DNA of 64,000 bases from Paguma larvata (taxonomy: Eukaryota; Chordata; Mammalia; Carnivora; Viverridae). A program made the position numbers and the translations under genes. Of the stretch, positions 44,135 to 57,280 are shown piece after piece. The stretch is taken from assembly GCA_030068075.1 (NCBI GenBank), contig CM057825.1, forward strand, positions 83,343,123 through 83,407,122, given 5' to 3'. The notes below the pieces were generated by a model. It had not been told where the DNA came from, did not search any database, and worked only from the letters and a program-made list of their open reading frames with translations. Positions within the stretch are counted from its first letter, which is position 1. Each line of letters begins with the position of its first letter.

Positions 44135-46735
44135 GGAGAATTCAACCACTTTATTAGGGTACTTCTTTTCCTACTTAGGGCTACAGAAATCTTAACTATG
44201 AAAAAAATTATTTCAGTTCATTTTAGCCTATCTCACATAGAGCAGGTACTTCCAAATACTATTTGTGGAATTAAATCCTAATCCATAACTTGAATATGTG
44301 TAACTGTCCTTACAATTTATTCTCCTTCAAGCACCTATGTCTGAAGGGGAAAAAAATCCATAGGATTTCCAGATTTACCAGTAGAAGACAAATGTATCAT
44401 AAATTGGTATTTTAATTACTCATGAGTGGGATTGATGCTGAGCCTTGAGTGTACTTAACAGGTTTTGTTTTTCATGAAAGCCTTCATTTCCGTTGACATT
44501 GGCAATCAGATTATGAATCTTAGCTCCAGTGTGGTAATTATGTCAAACACAGCTTGGGAGGGTAAAAGTGTTCAGTAGAGAGCAGTTGCCCTTGCTCAGA
44601 AGGAACAAGCACAGAAAGGATAAATGGCTACTTATCAAATTCATCCTACTCGGGGAATGACAAAGTTTCTGTAGTCATAGGAATAAAACTGCTGTTAGAA
44701 ATCTAATTTCCATCTTGTACAGAAGAAGGAAATGGAAGGATAGGAACAGTGGACAATAGAAAATTCATTTATTCACTAACATTTTATTCTCCTATTGCCT
44801 AGAAGAAAGTGTAAACACACTGTCTCCCCACATGTTTTAATTTATACTAATACTTTCACCAATTAAGTTGTTGGGGAACGCCCTTTTAAAAGCTGATGCA
44901 TTTAGGACTAGCTTGCCATCAACTCGTGATGTCAATGTTAATTGCTTTAAGAATCTACAGTTTTGGAGAAATACCCATATGTAAGTATTGCCAGGGCTAT
45001 GATCATTCTTTCGGGAAGCAACTTTCTTAATAGCAAAAAGGTGCAATGTATAAACACATATTCTAGAGCCATCTACTAGAAATTCATTCATTCCAAATAC
45101 TTCCCCAAAGTGTAAAATTGAGATACAAAATAACCATTCCATGATGTGCTTCAAAAATGTACCAGATGTATTTCTCCATTCTTGTGGGAACCTGTGGATT
45201 AGCCTTCCCACATGAGCTATCCCTATGCAGGAAAATCATTTCCTCCTACTTTTCCCACGAACTCTGTTGCAATTTTCAGGACGTTATGGGAAATTTGCCA
45301 CAATACGTGGGACACTTTGGTCTCTCGCTGGAATTTTGCAGGCATGCACTCCCATGGTTTGAAGCAGGCATCAAGATATTTGCTTCATACGATAAGATCG
45401 AACATATAATGCTTCATGAGGGGACCAGGAGTCTGCCTCTCCTTTCCAAAGTCATTAGAACTGACAGTACAGCCCATTCGTTTGTCAAACTGCAGAATAG
45501 AACAGCATAACCATTAGCTGCAGATATCCCTGCTGGTTTAACACTGCTAGAGACTGCAGCATCATATCTCTGCACTGCCAGGGAGGGAAGGAATGGTAGA
45601 ACTATCCAAAAATGGGTTCTCCTCTTCAGAGAAACTCAAACTCCACCATTCTGCTTGCTCTGGGCATCACAGAAGTTTTGAGCTGCTACGACTCCTTGTA
45701 GCGGTTGCATTTTATTCCCCTGGTAGGCCTGGGAGACCCGGAAGCAGAGAGAGAATTGCTTTTAAACAAGAGCCTGAATTGTTTATGTAAGCTAGGTTTC
45801 CATTTACTCAAGGAATAAATCTATTTTTAAGTCAATTTTCTCTTGAGAAGTAATGATTCCACTTAAAGGGGAAATGTTTTATGAACCTAAATATATAAAT
45901 AGCTTAATTTTATAAAATCCAAAATTTGCAAAAAAGAAAATTTACAGAAGTTTTAAGCAACATTCATCATTTACTTCAGGTGTTTCTATACTACTTTTTT
46001 TTTCTTTCAAAAAATTTTATTTAAAAAATACATCAAAGTATAAGAAAAGTCTACTGGGTGTATCTAAAGGTAAGTGCCCAATAAAAATAGTTGATTTGAC
46101 CAATTTCAAGTAATCAGTCTGAACTTCTCCCTGTGTCTTCACCAGGACATAGAAGTTATGTCTATGTTATAAAAACAATCAGAGAGATAATAAATGAGAT
46201 CACTAATCACACTAAAATATAATTGATCTAATCATGAACTGAGATTGGCTATTAATAGGAAATAAAAAAATTTAGTCTGCACATGATGGTTCAGTGGCAA
46301 TCCTAGAGACATATGTATTATTAGAGATGATTCAAATTAAAAAAAAAAAAGGGATCTAAAGCCCTGACAAGTTATCACAGTGGTCTTCACTCCGGGAATC
46401 TCCTAAGACAAGAAGAAAAATTATTGAACTAATTGAATCTCACCTCTGAGATACTTAAAAAATCTTAATAGTAAAGAAAAAAAATGATACACACTTTGAA
46501 AGAAGCCTCCAAATTTCTCTAAACCATTGTATAAAATAGTTTTTTTTCTCATCTCTCCCTCATCCATCAACCCAACTCTCTCTTGTCTTTTGGAGCTTCC
46601 TCCCCTGAATATAAACACACAAACATGCACACGAGTTCCACTCAAGTTACCGATAATAAAGATCTACTCAACATAAAGAGATAAAATCGATAAATCTAAC
46701 TGACATATTTTTAGTCCTTGTCTTACTTAACCTCA
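44135..46735. other. Unique sequence, nothing firmly recognised
   Basis: Unique DNA, including 45145-45790 with higher complexity and frames of 117 (45157-45510, plus) and 124 codons (44837-45211, minus). Neither frame has recognisable domains, and they overlap in part. T/A runs near 45990. Nothing here can be called a gene. Confidence 0.45.
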
Positions 46736-46739
46736 GAAA

Positions 46740-47870
46740 ACACAGCCCAGTGTTTACTAGTCCCTTCGTGAAACACTCACTTCCCTTGTCTTCCATAAAT
46801 GGCCTCTTGGTTTCCCTTCTACTCTGGCCAATCTTCTCTGCAGACCATTCTCTTCTCCCTGGATAATACCGTAGGCTCTCTTTTCACTACATACTCTTCC
46901 TATGCAATCTTTTTGAAACTCATGGAGAAAATTCACAAACTTAACTCTTTAGTCTAGACCTCTTACTTCAGGTAACCAATGGCCTTGACATGTTAAGTCA
47001 GCTCTGCTACAGAACCACATCTTTAAGTTGTCCAGAACTGATCTCAGTCCTTTATTCTAAATTTGATTTTCTTCCAATGTTTCTGGATGGCACCAACAAC
47101 GGTCCAGTCGTGCAAGCCAAAAACCTGGGACCACCTTTAGCACTTCTCTACCAATTCTTCCTCATATAATCAATCCATCTGAAACTATTATAAAATATCC
47201 CCCTAATGTTTTATTGAGTTCACACATTTCTGTCCATCTCTGGTGACCCTACCCTCATTCACATTCATTATATCTTATCTGGACCTTTAAAATTGTCTCG
47301 TAATAGCTTTCCACTTCCACTCTTGCCCTATTCAAACTAAAGCCCCACTAAAGCCAGAGTAGCTGAAGTAAATTGATTATCATTCAGTGCATAAAATGCT
47401 TCAGGAATTTCCAACTGCTCTTAGGTAAAGTTCAAGACCGTTAATGGTTTCCCTGTCTACCCACCTCACTAGCCTATTTTCTATACTCCTCTCCCCATAC
47501 TGTCTGTTTCTGGCACACTTACCTTTTGTTCGGTTCTCATACATACTACATTCCATCTTGCCTCAGATGATGTCCCCTCTGCCAATCACTCTTCTCCTCT
47601 TGCCTCAGTCAATTCTTTCTGCAGATCTCAGCTTTAATGTCACTTCCTTGGAAAAGCCTTCTATGACCACCCTGTCCTAGGCCAAAATGCCTATTGCACG
47701 CTTTTATAACAACATCCCTATACCTCTACATTGTGGCATTTATCACCGTTATAATATGAACGTTATCTGTGTGATCATGAGACATATATATAAGCAATAA
47801 ACTCCATGAGGTAGGTGAAGGGTCTGATATTACCAGCTCCAACATAGAATGTATGGGTCAATATTTGTAG
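46740..47870 (+). mobile_element. L2 LINE 3' portion (sense), reaching the 3' end
   Basis: Reads the L2 ORF2 tail and 3'UTR in order: GGATGGCACCAACAACGGTC, AAGCCAAAAACCTGGGACCA, TTCCACTTCCACTCTTGCCC, AAATGCTTCAGGAATTTCCA, CTCAGCTTTAATGTCACTTC, CTTGGAAAAGCCTTCTATGA and AATAAACTCCATGAGGTAGG. The order covers about 1.1 kb, a long copy for this extinct family. The tail is the expanded GAAT repeat that follows. The 78-codon frame 47444-47680 is within it and is not a gene. Confidence 0.88.
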
Positions 47871-47911
47871 AATGAATGAATGAATGAATGAATGAATGAA
47901 TGAATGAATGA
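47870..47911. repeat. (GAAT)n microsatellite at the L2 3' end
   Basis: Ten uninterrupted GAAT-type units. L2 3' ends terminate in short repeats of 'tgaatgaa', so this probably expanded from the native L2 tail. Confidence 0.96.
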
Positions 47912-48084
47912 TGTGTTCTGGGAACTCTTATTAAACAAGGACAGATACTCACTGAAAAAACTGACCAGCCAAAGAACAACTAGCTAAAGTGATCATAGAA
48001 TCTGTCATACATGGTGAGGCGGATATTGTTAGTGGTGATTAAAATGAAGATGGCGACAATGATAATACTGTGATCATGGTGATG

Positions 48085-48215
48085 TTAGTACTCAATGAGC
48101 TTTACTCAGCACGTGGACAAAATACCAGTGTAATTCTCATCATAACCTTAGAAGTAAATATTCCTGTCCCCTTTTTATAAGGACACTGAAATTCAGAGAG
48201 ATAAAGGTGTTTTAT
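48085..48215 (-). mobile_element. MIR SINE (antisense), partial
   Basis: Plus-strand order CAATGAGCTTTACTCAGCAC, TAATTCTCATCATAACCTTA, GAAGTAAATATTCCTGTCCC, CTTTTTATAAGGACACTGAA and ATTCAGAGAGATAAA equals the reverse of the MIR 3' half and core. Confidence 0.82.
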
Positions 48216-51200
48216 TGAACTTCTATTATTAAAATTTGATGCCCCTCTCAAGATGCCCCTCTCAAGTATGTTTTTACTACTTTTTTCTGTGAAGTAGAAG
48301 TGTATTTCTAACTCCATTATCAATCCAATAATACCGAATGTTATGTATTTAGTGCCCTAGGGGGAAACTGCTGACCTTTAAAAATAAGCTTATTCGCAAA
48401 CATTTCCAATAATTTAAGTGCATTGTTGTTCACCATTAGTAAGAGGAACTTTGTTTTTCAGTACCACAAAAGCACTTATTTAGAATGTAATTGTCCATAA
48501 AGTTAAGCAGTGAGTCGACTTGAAATTTTTTTACTATAATGTTCTCTCTAAAAACCTAATGAAATTATTGCTTAAGATAAAGAAAAAAAAAGGTTTAACT
48601 TTTTATAACACTAAAATAGAAACTCTAATCCTGATACAGAAGGTAGGACTATATAAATGTTGATAATAGGTCTATCTAGAAATATAGAGTGGATTAATGA
48701 TTCACTTGACTCTGCTGTACCTGTCTCTAATAAATGTTTTCATATTTGTGATTCCAAAAGAAACTGTAAAAATGTAACTTCAAAACATACTGTGGTAATA
48801 TAAAATGTACCGAAGAAGTTAAAAATCAATAACAACAATTATTCCTTTCTTGTCTACTCATCTTCATTGGCCTCTGATCACTTCCAATGGCATAGCTTCC
48901 CTGTGGTCAAGCAGAACAAGTACCGATAAGCCGAAGCCATGACTTCTCAATACAAAGGAAACTCTAATGGTCGCTGAACTCTTTAAGTGCCAGAAAAGGT
49001 CTCTCCAACTTGAAGCAACAATCCAGGATACTGTTGTGCAATGTTTTCCAAGATAGTTGCCATTTTCCCCAATTTCCCAGCCTCTGTTGGTTATAAATCA
49101 TTTTATATGAATCTTCCGTCATGTCAACTTTTAGAATTTTTCATTTACAATATAAACTATTTGGATAAACCTGCGAAAATGACAGCCGATTCTGTTTTAA
49201 GAAACGTGTCACTCTGTCTCACAAGAAGTCAGGCAATACTGAGACCTAATGATGGTTTTACAACTGTTTTCCAGCATATTTTCACATTGCATGCATTTTC
49301 ACTTCCAGCCATGAAGCCAGTACTTAACAAGACAGAAAATTAATAATTCAGCTGAACATGTTTAACCAGGTAATGCAGTCACATGCTTGCTCCCCAGACG
49401 AAGGAGCTTCTTTTCCTTTTCTAGCTAGAGATTTTCAGTCATGTGACACTATGGCCAGGGTGACGGGGATTATAATGCCCCCAAAAAGTACAATACGTAT
49501 ACACCTCAAAAGTGCTTTTCTTCTGTGTTTACACCAAATATGAGAGGAAGAGGAGTTCGGGGAGGAGGATGCCAAACTGACACCCCGCCCGTAACTTGTT
49601 CACGGTAGCTAGGTTTTGCAGCCCATATGGCTCATCCCATACTCATCTGAGATCCCTCCGACACATAGAAATAAGCAGAAAAAGTGACGAATTAAGTGTG
49701 AGCCTTCAGTTTGAGTTTCCTGGCTGTGGAGATTTTCTCCAAGAGTATTATTTAAAAGTCGTTAATTTCCTTTTAAAACAGTTTTTTTTTTAATGGAAGA
49801 AATTCTTCATAGAAGTGTAAAGGAGACGGCAGAATAGACTATAAAGGTTCCAAAGATGTGTAAATACTTAACTGTGGACTTTTTGAAATGCAGATTTTTG
49901 CAAAGACTCACCGAGGTACTTTGAAAGTATTATTGATCCAGTGGACTATACTTATTGTATTTGGTGCTATTAGAATCTGCTTCTAAAATGCAAATTGGGC
50001 ATTTTAAGTAATACCATTTACCTAGTAGGTTATAAGGATTCCGCCAGGGCTATTATAGTCTATATATAAACAGTTAGAACATATGTTGGAAATTAGCAGT
50101 CCGAGGCCCCAAGAAGAATCTTTATGCGCAACTCTTCCTTGGCACAGACAGAAGTCAAACTGCAGTTTAAAACCCAAATACAACCTTAGCGACTCACTAT
50201 CATATTTGTCATCAATAGACACTCTCTAATTTCCCTTAATATCAAGTCACCAGGCAGCTCTTGAATCTATGGCAAAATGGTTTGGGACTGTTTCTACCCT
50301 GAAAAAGTTTTAAACAGCAGGTTCCCCTACAGGCTATTAGTCAATTCTAATCTGTCTTCTAGATAGTGTAGAGCTTAAAAGAACAGGTTCTGACCAAATA
50401 CGACAAGTTTTACCACCTCGAAATGCAAAAGCCGCTAGGCTTATAATTTCAGCCCTTATTTATGTTAGGTTAGCATTCATGTCAAAAGAGAAATGCAGTT
50501 TAATCACTTATTTAGAAGAGAAAAGAGATAAGATGATTTTATTCACCTAGAATAATTTAAGTGAGTAAGTAAACCTTATGGAGCATGTAAAAAAAAAAAA
50601 AAAAACTGTGTAACTTTTTCTCTTTTAATATGTTAAAATAAATTATAATTTTCAAATAAATGTACTTCACAGTAAGAACCTCTCCTTTTTGCACTTCACA
50701 CAATAACTACAAAATAGATATAACAGTTTAAATATAAAAATATTTTCAAGTCCTAAGTCTAGAGTCACAACTGTAAATCATTTATCACTCACTCATGAGA
50801 TTCTGGTATATCTATACAGTATATTTGCCTAACTAGGCAGAGGGATTTCCAAGACAGTTAAATGCAGAGAAAAAGAAGTACTCAACAGTAAGGGGTCTAT
50901 TAGGATCAATGCTTACTCCAGTGACAAATGACTTTGTAACTTTTGAATGGAGGGTAAAATAGTCAGGAGTGGGCTTCTCAGAGCTATTCCTGACCTGCAA
51001 GTGTTTCTGGTTGTATACTTCATGCATCTCCACGTGGAAGGGACAAAAATGAATGAAGAGATTCAAAGCTGATTCAGAAGTCCTAATTTTGACTATAACC
51101 AAAATTGCTGGTTTCAAGCAAGATCGCTTGAATAAAAGTAACTACCAAAGTAACCGGGGAAACACATTTTGAAAGCGTATCTGGAGCCCTGCTTTTGAAG

Positions 51201-51950
51201 GGGGACAATATTACATCAATCTTTACAAACAAGAGTTAACTCAATGAATATATTGAAAGTAAGTACATATGGATGAAATTTCCCTGACATCATTTAAAAA
51301 TAATTAAGGGCGGGAAATACTTGGGATAGAAAGCATTTGGAATTTTATTGAAAACAAGCCGTTTGTAAAATAACTGGAGATGTTTAATGAGCTTAAAATG
51401 TAGGCGTGTTGGCACATCTTTCTTTTGGATTAATAAACTTTTTATTACTAGAGCCTGGTGGGTACGCATTCCTCAGATGTAGTGTCAGCATTACCCTCTT
51501 TCAAGAAAGAACCCTGGAGCCAGCCATGGACCACATCCACAGTGTCCTTAAGAACGGGAAATCCTGGGAAAACAAGTGATGGCAGGAGGCGGAGCACAGC
51601 GAAAACATGGTCATAGAATGACACAACTTTTCTCATGCATTGAATTGCTCTTAGAAATAATCGGCATGAGAGAAAGGACTTGAACTTTGGATTTATAATC
51701 AAAATAACATTCTTTCTCTCAAGGTCTAAATGATTTTAAAAGTACCTATCCTGACACAATAACCTATAATCATTGGGTTTGAGCAATTTAAAAGCAATGA
51801 TACAAAAACAAAAGGTCACGGACTCTTGCCTACTTCTGTGTCAATCATATTCTACAAAATGCCAGTTACTGTGGGCACTGTTTTCTTAAGTGTAGGGCCC
51901 AAGGAGTTTACCAAACAAAACCTAATTAAAAAAAAAAACAAAACAAAAGA
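48216..51950. other. Unique sequence, nothing recognised
   Basis: 3.7 kb without an identified interspersed repeat. A 15-bp tandem duplication (GATGCCCCTCTCAA twice) lies at 48239-48267, and A runs at 50588-50605 and 51928-51938. Frames of up to 100 codons (49041-49343, plus) have no recognisable domains. Confidence 0.5.
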
Positions 51951-52158
51951 GGGGTGCCTGGGTAGCTCAATCTGTTAAGTGTTCTACTCTTGATTTTGGC
52001 TGAGATCGTGATCTCACAGTTTCGTGGGTTCGAGCCCTGCATTGGGCTCCATGCTGCCAGTGCAGAGCCTGCTTGGGATTCTCTGTCTCCCTCTCTCTCT
52101 GCTCCACTCGTGCTGTCTCTGTCTCTCTGAAAATAAATAAATAAACTTAAAAAAAATA
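51951..52158 (+). mobile_element. CAN SINE (sense)
   Basis: Head GGGGTGCCTGGGTAGCTCAA, B-box GGGTTCGAGCCCTGCATTGG, CAGTGCAGAGCCTGCTTGGG, CT-rich section and tail GAAAATAAATAAATAAAC. An unusual A/C-rich stretch precedes it. CCTAATTAAA (51921) and CCTAAGAAAA (52160) might be remnants of a target duplication, but the evidence is weak. The 88-codon minus frame is SINE sequence. Confidence 0.95.
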
Positions 52159-52159
52159 A

Positions 52160-52885
52160 CCTAAGAAAATACAACAGCTTCCCAGTACCCATGATCTAGA
52201 ATACAATCCATAGCTTACAGTCCATTTGTATATCAAATTTTCCATTTTGAATTTTTGAAACAACTAACTGTCCATTCCCCAAACAAATGCCAAATGTATT
52301 CAGAGTTTATGAAATAAAAGAGCATAAGTGGGAGAAGGCAAAGGTTCTGGAAGAAATGAGACTTCAAATAAGCCTTGAAAGATGGATAGGGTTGGGGGAG
52401 GCAGAAAAATGAAAAAAAAAAAAAAGTAATGTATGGGGACAAAAAAAAAGGTAAGAACAAGGCACAAAAATGAGTGTGCTGAGGACAGAGAGATTAACTT
52501 AACCAGGGTGAGGAGTGCTTTTGAGGAAATGGAAATACAAGAGTGAATAAAATGTAGCAAGACTATATAACGTCTTTTAAGCTATGTAAAAAAGCCAGGA
52601 CATAATGCTATAGGAGAGAGATCACAAGTTTTGTGTTCAGAAATGTCATGATGGAATGGATGTCTTAGATTTACTAGTGTAGAGGTACAAGGATGTCGAA
52701 TGATTGAAGAGACACTTGAGGAAGGAAAATGGACTTGGATATTATTGCGGAATTACAAGCATGATTAGAAAGTAGGATGGTACGCCGGCAGGTACCAAAG
52801 CCGACAGAGCAAGAAACATCACCCAAGTGTCAAAAGTCAACATAGTCAACTAATAAAGAGAGATCTTCACCTAGTAAAATGGGAA
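52160..52885. other. Unique sequence, nothing recognised
   Basis: AT-rich, with A runs at 52412 and 52441. Minus frames of 75-86 codons are Phe/Ser/Leu-rich low-complexity translations. Confidence 0.45.
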
Positions 52886-52889
52886 AAGC

Positions 52890-53065
52890 AGGGATTGTGG
52901 ACTGAATTTAAATCTTCGCTTCATTACTTACTAACTCTGTGCCCATAGTCAGGTCACATAATGCCTTCAATACTTTAGTTCCCTGATCTGTAAAATAGAC
53001 ATAGAAATAGCTACCATGCAGAGCAATAAAAAGTAGGAGAGGAAATGAATATAAAGTACCTGGAA
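52890..53065 (+). mobile_element. MIR SINE (sense)
   Basis: Clear MIR core: CTTCATTACTTACTAACTCT, GTGCCCATAGTCAGGTCACA, TTCCCTGATCTGTAAAATAG, ACATAGAAATAGCTACCATG and AAAGTACCTGGAAATGAATG. It runs into a GAAT repeat at its 3' end. Confidence 0.9.
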
Positions 53066-53099
53066 ATGAATGAATGAATGAATGAGTGAATGAACGAAT
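53066..53099. repeat. (GAAT)n short repeat
   Basis: Eight GAAT-type units with two substitutions, directly after the MIR 3' end. Confidence 0.93.
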
Positions 53100-53259
53100 A
53101 GTAGTTGTTATTTATTAAGAAACTATAGAATTTAAAAAGGTGGAATATTTATAATTTCCACCATGACCAAAAATGTCTTCAATGATCTTCTCACTGACCC
53201 TAACAGATATCCTACAATGGAAAGAACCGAATCATGTGGTCCTATTTGATAAATACTTT

Positions 53260-53441
53260 ATTTATTTTTAGAGAGAGAGAGCAAAGGAAGGAGGGGCAGA
53301 AGGAAAGGGAGAGAGAATCTTAAACAGGTTCCATGCCTAGCGAAGAGTCTCTTACAGGGATCTATCCCACAACTGTGGGATCATGACCTGAGCAGAAATC
53401 AAGAGTCAGATGCTTAATCGACTGAGCCACCCAGGTGCCCC
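53260..53441 (-). mobile_element. CAN SINE (antisense) with target duplication
   Basis: Reverse-complement tail ATTTATTTTTAGAGAGAGAG, body GATCATGACCTGAGCAGAAA and head TCGACTGAGCCACCCAGGTG followed by CCCC. Flanks TGATAAATACTT (53248-53259) and TGATGAATACTT (53443-53454) differ at one base. Confidence 0.96.
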
Positions 53442-53455
53442 CTGATGAATACTTC

Positions 53456-54285
53456 TAATCCTCACTTGCAAAAATATAACTCATTTTATATTCTGCTTCT
53501 TGCTGTTACTCTTTTTCAAACCAATGGCTGCTGAGTAAGTGAGAACTTGGCAGGAGGAACCAAACAGATGCAGTTTCAGGGACATGCGAACACTGAAAAA
53601 TGAAGAAAATAAAATTTCTAATATTGATTAGTTTTTGCCTCAAGAACTCCAGGTATTCTTGCCGAGTGTTTTAAGCATTTCTTACAGATAAAAATAATAG
53701 ATACCACTGCTTTTTGCTGTAACTCCCTCTTTATTTTCATATAAATAGGCTACGGATATTATAAAGATCCTAACATAACTAGAAAAGCCAAGTTTGATCT
53801 CATCTTTCCTGTTGGAGAGACCTTGTCTCCCCTTCTGTGGGCGTGACAATCCTTCCACAGCCCAGATGTAGACATTAACTTTTACCCAAAATGCACTTAG
53901 CCACACCTCTCGGTCTGTTGATATTCCAGAAACCAATGCTGCTGTCCTTCAAAAACTTAAATGAAAAATATGATTTTGCTATGTACCACAGCACCCAGCC
54001 TGGAATTTAGAATTATTAAATTGGTTCATTTGCTATAAAACTTTGCCTTTATCCACCCTTCCCAGTAAAGGGAAATTTCTCAACTTAAATAATTTGCAGT
54101 CTAGACACCAACTTCTTAGAAAGTAGCTTGGCTGAGCTTAATTCAACACCTCTATCATAAAGAGATATTAAATTTGCCTCTAACAAAACTGGTGGTTCAT
54201 TTCCATCTGGATTTTAAGGAACAGAGGAAAAAGAGGAGATGATAATGTATTAGGATAATGCCTTCAACTGCTGCCTACTTTCAGG
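53456..54285. other. Unique sequence, nothing recognised
   Basis: No repeat or exon recognised. An 84-codon minus frame (53682-53936) lacks features. Confidence 0.45.
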
Positions 54286-56849
54286 TAATTTTTAATTATA
54301 TTTTTAACATCGGGTTTCGAGGTGCAGACTTTTATGAGTTACAATTATTGAGCCACCCACATAATCAAAAATATAGAATGTCCCTATAAACCCATAAAGC
54401 CCCTTTTGCTCTCTACATAGTCGGTGTCTCCACTTTGTGAACCCTTAGCATCCTCTGCTCTATTACCTGACCCAGTACTTTTTCCTCTTCTGAATATGAT
54501 GGAAATGGAAAATAAGGTAAGTTTGCTTTTGTATCTGGCTTTCTTCACTTGACATAATGCTTTTGAGATTCATCCATGTTGTTGCATGGAATAGTTTGCT
54601 CCTTTTTTTTCTGTGTAATATTTCAGTGTATGGATGTATCACCGTTCGTTTTTGCAGCAACTGATGAACATCTAAGTTGCTTACAGTTTTGAACAGTATG
54701 AATGAAGCTACTAGAATGTTCACATATTCAATATTCATATAGAGCTTTCTGTAGATATGTTTCCATTTCTCCTGCATAAATACCTTAGTGGGATTTCTAA
54801 GTCAAATAACAAGTATGTGTTTAATTTTTTAAGAAAATTGAAAAACATTTTCCAAAGTAACTACCATTTTGCATTTTCACCAGCAATGTATAATACATCC
54901 AGTGGTTCCGCCTTGTTGTTAGCACTTGGTATCGTCTCTTTAACTTTTAGCTTTTTTAATAGCTATGTAGGGATATCTCACTGTGGTTTTATTTTGCATT
55001 TCCCTGTTGACTAATGGTGTTGATCATTTCTTCATACGCTCACTTGCCATTTGTACCTCTTCTTTGGTGAATGGTTCAAATCGTCTGCCTGTTTTGTTTC
55101 TATCTGGTTGATTTTCTTGTGATTGAGTCATAAGACTTCTTTATACAATAGTTCTGAATACTAGTGCATTACCAAACAAGTTTCAAAAATATATTTTTTT
55201 CTCAGCAGGTAATTGTATTTTCATGTTTTAACATCATTTTCTGAACAAAAGAAATCTCTTCAGATTAAATCTAAATTATTTTTTTCTCTTATGGTTTCCG
55301 CTTTTTGTGTATTATCTAAGAAATATTTGCTTCACCCAAGGTCACAATGATTGTTTTTCTGTTTTTTCCTAGAAAGGTTTAGGTTGTGCCTTTAAGTTTA
55401 AGATACATTTCTAGTTGAGTTTTATAAATGGGCTGAGGAATAAGTCAACACTAACTTCTAGAACTTTACGGGATATTCCAATACCATATATTAAAAAGAC
55501 TGCTCTTCCTCCATTAAATTACCTTGGCATCTCTGTCTATAAAATTGTCTCTAGATAGTTGTAGGGGTATATTTCTAGAGTCTCCATCCTTTTCCAGTGA
55601 TCTGTATGTCTGATCTTTCACCAAAACCATGCTTGTTAATTTCTGTAGAATTGTAGTAGAGTTTAAATCATGAAGTGTGAGCTACCTACTTGTCTTATTC
55701 AAAATTACTTTTACCATCATAGGCCCCTTGCTTTCCTTATACATTTTAGAATCACTTGTTAATCTCCACACAAAATCGTGCTAGGGTTTTTCTTGTGTTT
55801 TCATTGTCATTAGATCAAACTGAGGAGAAATGACATCTTAATATTAAGTCTTCCATTTGTGAACATGGTTCGGCTCTCCACTTATTTTAGTCTTCTTTGA
55901 TTTTTCTAAACTGTGTTGCAATTTTCAGTGTGAAAATAATGCAAAAGTCTTTAGAGCTTTTCCATAAATATTTCATGTTCGTCATATTATTGTAAGTGTT
56001 ACTGCCTTATTTCAATCTCAATTTTTAACTTTTCCTGGCTTAGCATATAGAAATGAAGCAGATTTTTGTATCCGGAGACCTTGCTAAACTTACATAATAG
56101 TTCTTGTAGTCTTTTTGCAGATTATTTGGGACTTTATATGTTGACAATATGTCTTCAAATAGAAATGGTTTTATTTATTCTTGCTTAGTCTACTATGCCT
56201 TTATTTCTTATTGCATCATTGCACTGCCTAGAACTCTAGCATCATTTTGTATAGGGATGGTGAGAAAGAATATCCTTAACTTATTCTAGAAGGTAGGGGT
56301 AAATAACTCAATCTTTCACCATTAAGTATTATATTAACTTTAGATTCTTTTAGAGGCCTTATACACGATTGGGGATGTTTTCTTGTATTCCTAAATCCAT
56401 GAGAGTTTTATTAGGAGTGAACATGGATTTAGTCGAATACTTTTTCTGTATCTATTGAGGTGACCAGATAGTTTCTGTTTTTCAGTCTTTTGATATAATT
56501 AATCACATTGATTGATTTTCAGATGTTGAAATAAACTTGCTTCCCACTAGACTGTAATGTATTAACTTTTTTATATATGGATGTATTTAATTTCCAAGTT
56601 TTGTGAAAAACTTCAGTGCCTTTGTTTATAAAGGATGTAGTCTATAGTTTTGGTTTCTTCTGAAGGCTTCTCCAATTATTAGTATCAGGATAATGCTGGC
56701 CTCATAGAATGAATTGAAATGTTTTCCTCCTCTCCATTTTCTGGAAAATTTGGGATAGAATTAGTATTATTTCTTTCTAAAATGTGTAGTAGATTTCACC
56801 AATGAAACCATCAAGAAATGGAGCTTTTGTTTTTGGACTTTTGGGAGTT

Positions 56850-56966
56850 TCGGTGAGGGGGGGGCGTTATTTGTTTAAGAAGGCTCCACACCCAACATGG
56901 AGCTTGAACTCACAACCCTGGGATCAAGAGTCACATGCTCTACCAATTGAGTCAACCAGGCACCCC
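56850..56966 (-). mobile_element. Short tRNA-Lys-like SINE (older CAN relative), antisense
   Basis: On the minus strand it reads GGGGTGCCTGGTTGACTCAA, TTGGTAGAGCATGTGACTCT, TGATCCCAGGGTTGTGAGTT, CAAGCTCCATGTTGGG. This is much closer to a tRNA-Lys(CTT) than the other copies and includes the CTT anticodon position. It lacks the (TC)n section and ends in AAACAAATAA. TTTTTGGAC at 56830-56838 and 56967-56975 suggests a target duplication, with a G-rich non-consensus strip between the left copy and the element. It is not a functional tRNA because the acceptor ends do not pair properly. Confidence 0.85.
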
Positions 56967-57087
56967 TTTTTGGACAGTTTTTAATAACAAATTTAATTCA
57001 ATAAGTACAGACTTATTAGGGTTATCTATTTCTTTTTGAGTAAACTTTAGCGGCTTAGGTTTTTGAAGACATTTGCCCATTTCATTT

Positions 57088-57280
57088 ACCAGTTGGTTAA
57101 GCATCTAACTTCAGCTCAGGTCATGATCTTGCAGTCAGTGAGTTTGAGCTCTGGAACGGGCTCTGTACTGACAGCTCAGAGCCTGGACCCTGCTTCAGAT
57201 TCTGTCTCCTTCTCTCTCTGCTCCTCCCCCGCTCATTCTCTCTCTCTCAAAAATGAATAAACATTAAAATTTTTTTAATT
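57088..57280 (+). mobile_element. CAN SINE, 5' truncated
   Basis: Starts within the head (AGTTGGTTAAGCATCTAACT), lacking the first 18 or so bases. It then reads TCATGATCTTGCAGTCAGTG, GAACGGGCTCTGTACTGACA, CT-rich section and tail AAAAATGAATAAACATTAAA. It interrupts the antisense L1. A 65-codon frame over it is SINE sequence. Confidence 0.93.

Noticed and set aside
45157..45510. A 117-codon plus frame overlapping a 65-codon plus frame and a 124-codon minus frame.
   Set aside because: Mutually overlapping frames with no recognisable domain. Probably chance in a somewhat GC-balanced stretch.
56880..56966. A possible tRNA-Lys gene on the minus strand.
   Set aside because: The tRNA-like body sits inside a SINE with an A-rich tail and flanking duplications, and the acceptor stem ends do not pair. 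It is a SINE head.
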